NCBI GenBank assembly: GCA_003445735.1
Contig: DMCR01000188.1
Coordinates: 9,501-23,668 of the forward strand
Length of the DNA stretch: 14,168 nt
Origin: Cryomorphaceae bacterium
Lineage (GTDB): Bacteria > Bacteroidota > Bacteroidia > Flavobacteriales > Schleiferiaceae
Direction of reading: 5' to 3'
Part shown: piece after piece, positions 12,471-14,168 of the stretch
Layout: the number at the start of each line of letters is the position of its first letter
Numbering within the stretch: position 1 is the stretch's first letter
The notes under the pieces: model-generated
Told to the model about the DNA's origin: nothing
The model's database searches: none
Seen by the model: only the letters and a program-made list of their open reading frames with translations
Program-made: the position numbers and the translations under genes

Positions 12471-13718
12471 ATGAAAATCAATTATAAAATTTGGGTTCCC
12501 CTTGCGGTCATTTTGATCGGAGGATTGATTCTAGCCAAGAAAAAAGGTTGGATAGGTGGAAACATCAACACCATTGTAGTTGAAATAGGATATGCCCACA
12601 AACGTATGGTCATAGAAACTGTGACAGCCAGCGGAAAGATTCAACCGGAAGTCGAGGTAAAAATGAGCCCAGAGGTTAGCGGCGAAATCATCGAAGTAAA
12701 TGTGGTGGAAGGCCAACAAGTAGAAGAGGGGGATGTGCTCGTTCGCATTAATCCTGATATTTATGAAAGCGCTATAACCCGCGCACGTGCGGCTGTAAAT
12801 AGCGCGAAATCTGCCTTGGCACAAAGCCGTGCCGCGTTAGTGGAAGCTGAAAAGTTATGGAAGCGTAACCAGATTCTTTTCGAAAAAGGAGCCATCTCAG
12901 AGCAGGAATTTGATGCGGCACAACGCGCTATCTCTGTATCTGAGCTGCAGGAGCAAGCATCGCGCTACCAGTTACAGAGTGCTGAAGCTAACTTGGACGA
13001 AGCATACAAGAATCTAAAGCGAACGACCATTATCGCGCCTATAACAGGTACTGTAAGTCAATTAGATGTAGAACTAGGTGAGCGCGTGGTAGGAACAGCT
13101 ACCATGACAGGTACAGAAATGTTGCGCATTGCCAACCTCAATGCTATGGAGGTATTGGTCGAGGTTAATGAAAACGATATCGTTAAAGTAACCATGGGCG
13201 ATACGACCAACATCGAGATTGACGCATTCTTGGGCGAGAACTTTCTTGGGGTAGTGAGCGAGATTGCAAATAGTGCTAAACTAGCCCTCGGTGCTTCAGC
13301 AGACCAAGTCACGAACTTTGAAGTGAAAATTCGTGTGCTTAATGAATCTTACGAAGGCTTGAAAGAGCAATACGGTTCACATCCGTTCCGCCCTGGAATG
13401 ACTGCAACGGTGGACATCATGACCAACAAGGTTAAAGATGCCTTGGTCGTACCAATCCAAGCTGTAGCTGTACGTAAGGATACCACAGAAAAAGCTCGAT
13501 TGATAGATGAGGCCATGACGGATGCCAACGAAAAATTCGAAGTTGTTTTCTTGCCAGAAGGTACCAAGGCTGGTTTGACGGTCGTAAAAAGCGGTATCCA
13601 AGATGATGAGTACATCACGGTGAGCGGTTTGAAAGATTCGACTAAAATCATCACCGGTCCTTACAGCGCCGTTAGCAAGAACCTGCTTAAAGGCGCCAGC
13701 ATCAAAGAGAAAAAATAA
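12471..13718 (+). CDS. HlyD/MacA-type periplasmic adaptor (membrane fusion protein)
   Basis: This 415-residue adaptor joins an inner-membrane pump to a TolC channel. One N-terminal membrane helix (about 7-23) is followed by the first half of the lipoyl-like domain, SPEVSGEIIEVNVVEGQQV (66-84). A long alpha-helical hairpin (about 98-184) has the AISEQEFDAA tip region. The returning lipoyl half is RTTIIAPITGTVSQLDVELG (184-203), then come a beta-barrel domain (about 224-320) and a membrane-proximal domain (about 325-408). PFRPGMTATVDI (305-316) is a classic family block. The N-terminal anchor and long hairpin resemble MacA more than lipid-anchored RND adaptors, but no MacB-type ABC permease follows: tsaB begins 4 bases downstream. 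Confidence 0.92.
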   Translation: MKINYKIWVPLAVILIGGLILAKKKGWIGGNINTIVVEIGYAHKRMVIETVTASGKIQPEVEVKMSPEVSGEIIEVNVVEGQQVEEGDVLVRINPDIYESAITRARAAVNSAKSALAQSRAALVEAEKLWKRNQILFEKGAISEQEFDAAQRAISVSELQEQASRYQLQSAEANLDEAYKNLKRTTIIAPITGTVSQLDVELGERVVGTATMTGTEMLRIANLNAMEVLVEVNENDIVKVTMGDTTNIEIDAFLGENFLGVVSEIANSAKLALGASADQVTNFEVKIRVLNESYEGLKEQYGSHPFRPGMTATVDIMTNKVKDALVVPIQAVAVRKDTTEKARLIDEAMTDANEKFEVVFLPEGTKAGLTVVKSGIQDDEYITVSGLKDSTKIITGPYSAVSKNLLKGASIKEKK

Positions 13719-13722
13719 ACGC

Positions 13723-14168
13723 ATGCTCCTCGGCATTGAGACATCTACTAAAAACTGCAGCATTGCTCTATTCAAAGACGCTATGCTGCTTGGTGCAAAC
13801 GATGAACGAGGCGATAGATTCGTGCACGGCGAACGTTTGCATGTCATGATTAAGGAGCTGCTGCATAAATACGGGGCGACTCCAAAAGACTTATCGGGCA
13901 TTATCGTTGGCGAAGGTCCAGGCTCATATACCGGTTTGAGAATAGGAAGTAGTGCAGCCAAAGGCTTGGCCTTTGCGTTGAATATTCCCATGTACGCCGT
14001 TCCTGCCTTAGGGTGCTTTAATTTCAGTTCTTTTGAGTCCAATTATTGTATCTCTGTCCTAGATGCCAGACGAGATGAAGTCTTTGCCCAAGTATGGAAA
14101 AACGCCCCTGGAGGTTTCGAGGCCAGTGGTCTTATTGAAGCGGTCATTGTCGATGATCAGTCTTGGAA
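13723..14168 (+). CDS. tsaB: TsaB, t6A tRNA modification subunit (N-terminal part, 3' truncated)
   Basis: 148 codons are visible before the window ends, out of a usual ~220-235. TsaB is the ASKHA-fold partner of TsaD in the complex that places threonylcarbamoyl on A37 of ANN-decoding tRNAs. Recognised blocks are MLLGIETSTKNCSIALFKD (1-19), HGERLHVMIKELL (36-48), GIIVGEGPGSYTGLRIGSS (59-77) and SVLDARRDEVFAQVW (112-126). GPGSYTGLRIG is diagnostic for TsaB over TsaD, which would carry HxxxH metal ligands. ATG 13723 lies 4 bases after the adaptor stop, suggesting co-transcription with the efflux pair, although the roles seem unrelated. Confidence 0.95.
   Translation, partial: MLLGIETSTKNCSIALFKDAMLLGANDERGDRFVHGERLHVMIKELLHKYGATPKDLSGIIVGEGPGSYTGLRIGSSAAKGLAFALNIPMYAVPALGCFNFSSFESNYCISVLDARRDEVFAQVWKNAPGGFEASGLIEAVIVDDQSW

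Noticed and set aside
12456..12487. 8-bp inverted repeat TTATAATT/AATTATAA around the adaptor start codon
   Set aside because: The arms are A/T only with a 16-base loop; such weak stems are expected by chance in AT-rich start regions.
13377..14042. 221-codon open frame on the minus strand
   Set aside because: It is antisense to the adaptor and tsaB, both with strong family matches; the translation shows no recognisable domain and crosses the gene junction.

Overview
The window comes from a member of the Bacteroidota, most likely a marine-type Flavobacteriales lineage. This rests on the SprA C-terminus (a type IX secretion protein confined to this phylum), TonB paralogues with the paired-cysteine C-terminal domain common there, the Bacteroidota form of heme O synthase, a cytochrome oxidase subunit III with a hydrophilic insert, and TAnnTTTG-like -7 promoter elements. 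All genes lie on the + strand. Coding density is very high: the largest gaps are about 60 bases, so no stretch over 300 bases lacks a gene. I see no tRNA, rRNA, CRISPR array, insertion sequence or phage gene.

Layout. (1) 1-3113: 3' part of sprA, the outer-membrane translocon of type IX secretion, whose start lies outside the window. (2) 3164-5875: gcvH (glycine cleavage H protein), a VanZ-like small membrane protein, and three successive TonB-C-domain proteins. The first and third have an inner-membrane anchor; the middle one has only a signal peptide. The block ends at a strong intrinsic terminator (5896-5922). (3) 5938-6735: cysQ, the PAP/inositol phosphatase. (4) 6776-10995: a tightly packed cytochrome oxidase block: ctaB (heme O synthase), two different subunit III-like proteins, subunit IV, an SCO copper chaperone, a DUF420 membrane protein related to the oxidase maturation factor CtaM, and a 71-residue CxxC membrane protein of unknown function. 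Most junctions overlap by one to a few bases, implying coupled translation. Subunits I and II are not here. (5) 11028-13718: a TolC-type outer-membrane channel and a HlyD/MacA-type periplasmic adaptor, with no pump gene beside them in the window. (6) 13723-14168: 5' part of tsaB, for t6A tRNA modification, cut by the window end.

How they work together: block 4 reads as an assembly and accessory operon for an aa3/caa3-type oxidase (heme synthesis, copper delivery, maturation, small subunits). The last two genes of that block are the best candidates for poorly described biology. Structurally, the most unusual object is a perfect 14-bp inverted repeat with a 6-base loop inside the first codons of the SCO gene (9544-9577). 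A second, terminator-shaped hairpin sits at almost the same offset inside the start of the VanZ-like gene (3568-3594). A hairpin closed by a C(UUCG)G tetraloop lies between the oxidase block and tolC. No wholly new defence or mobile system is visible; most of the window is ordinary core genome.
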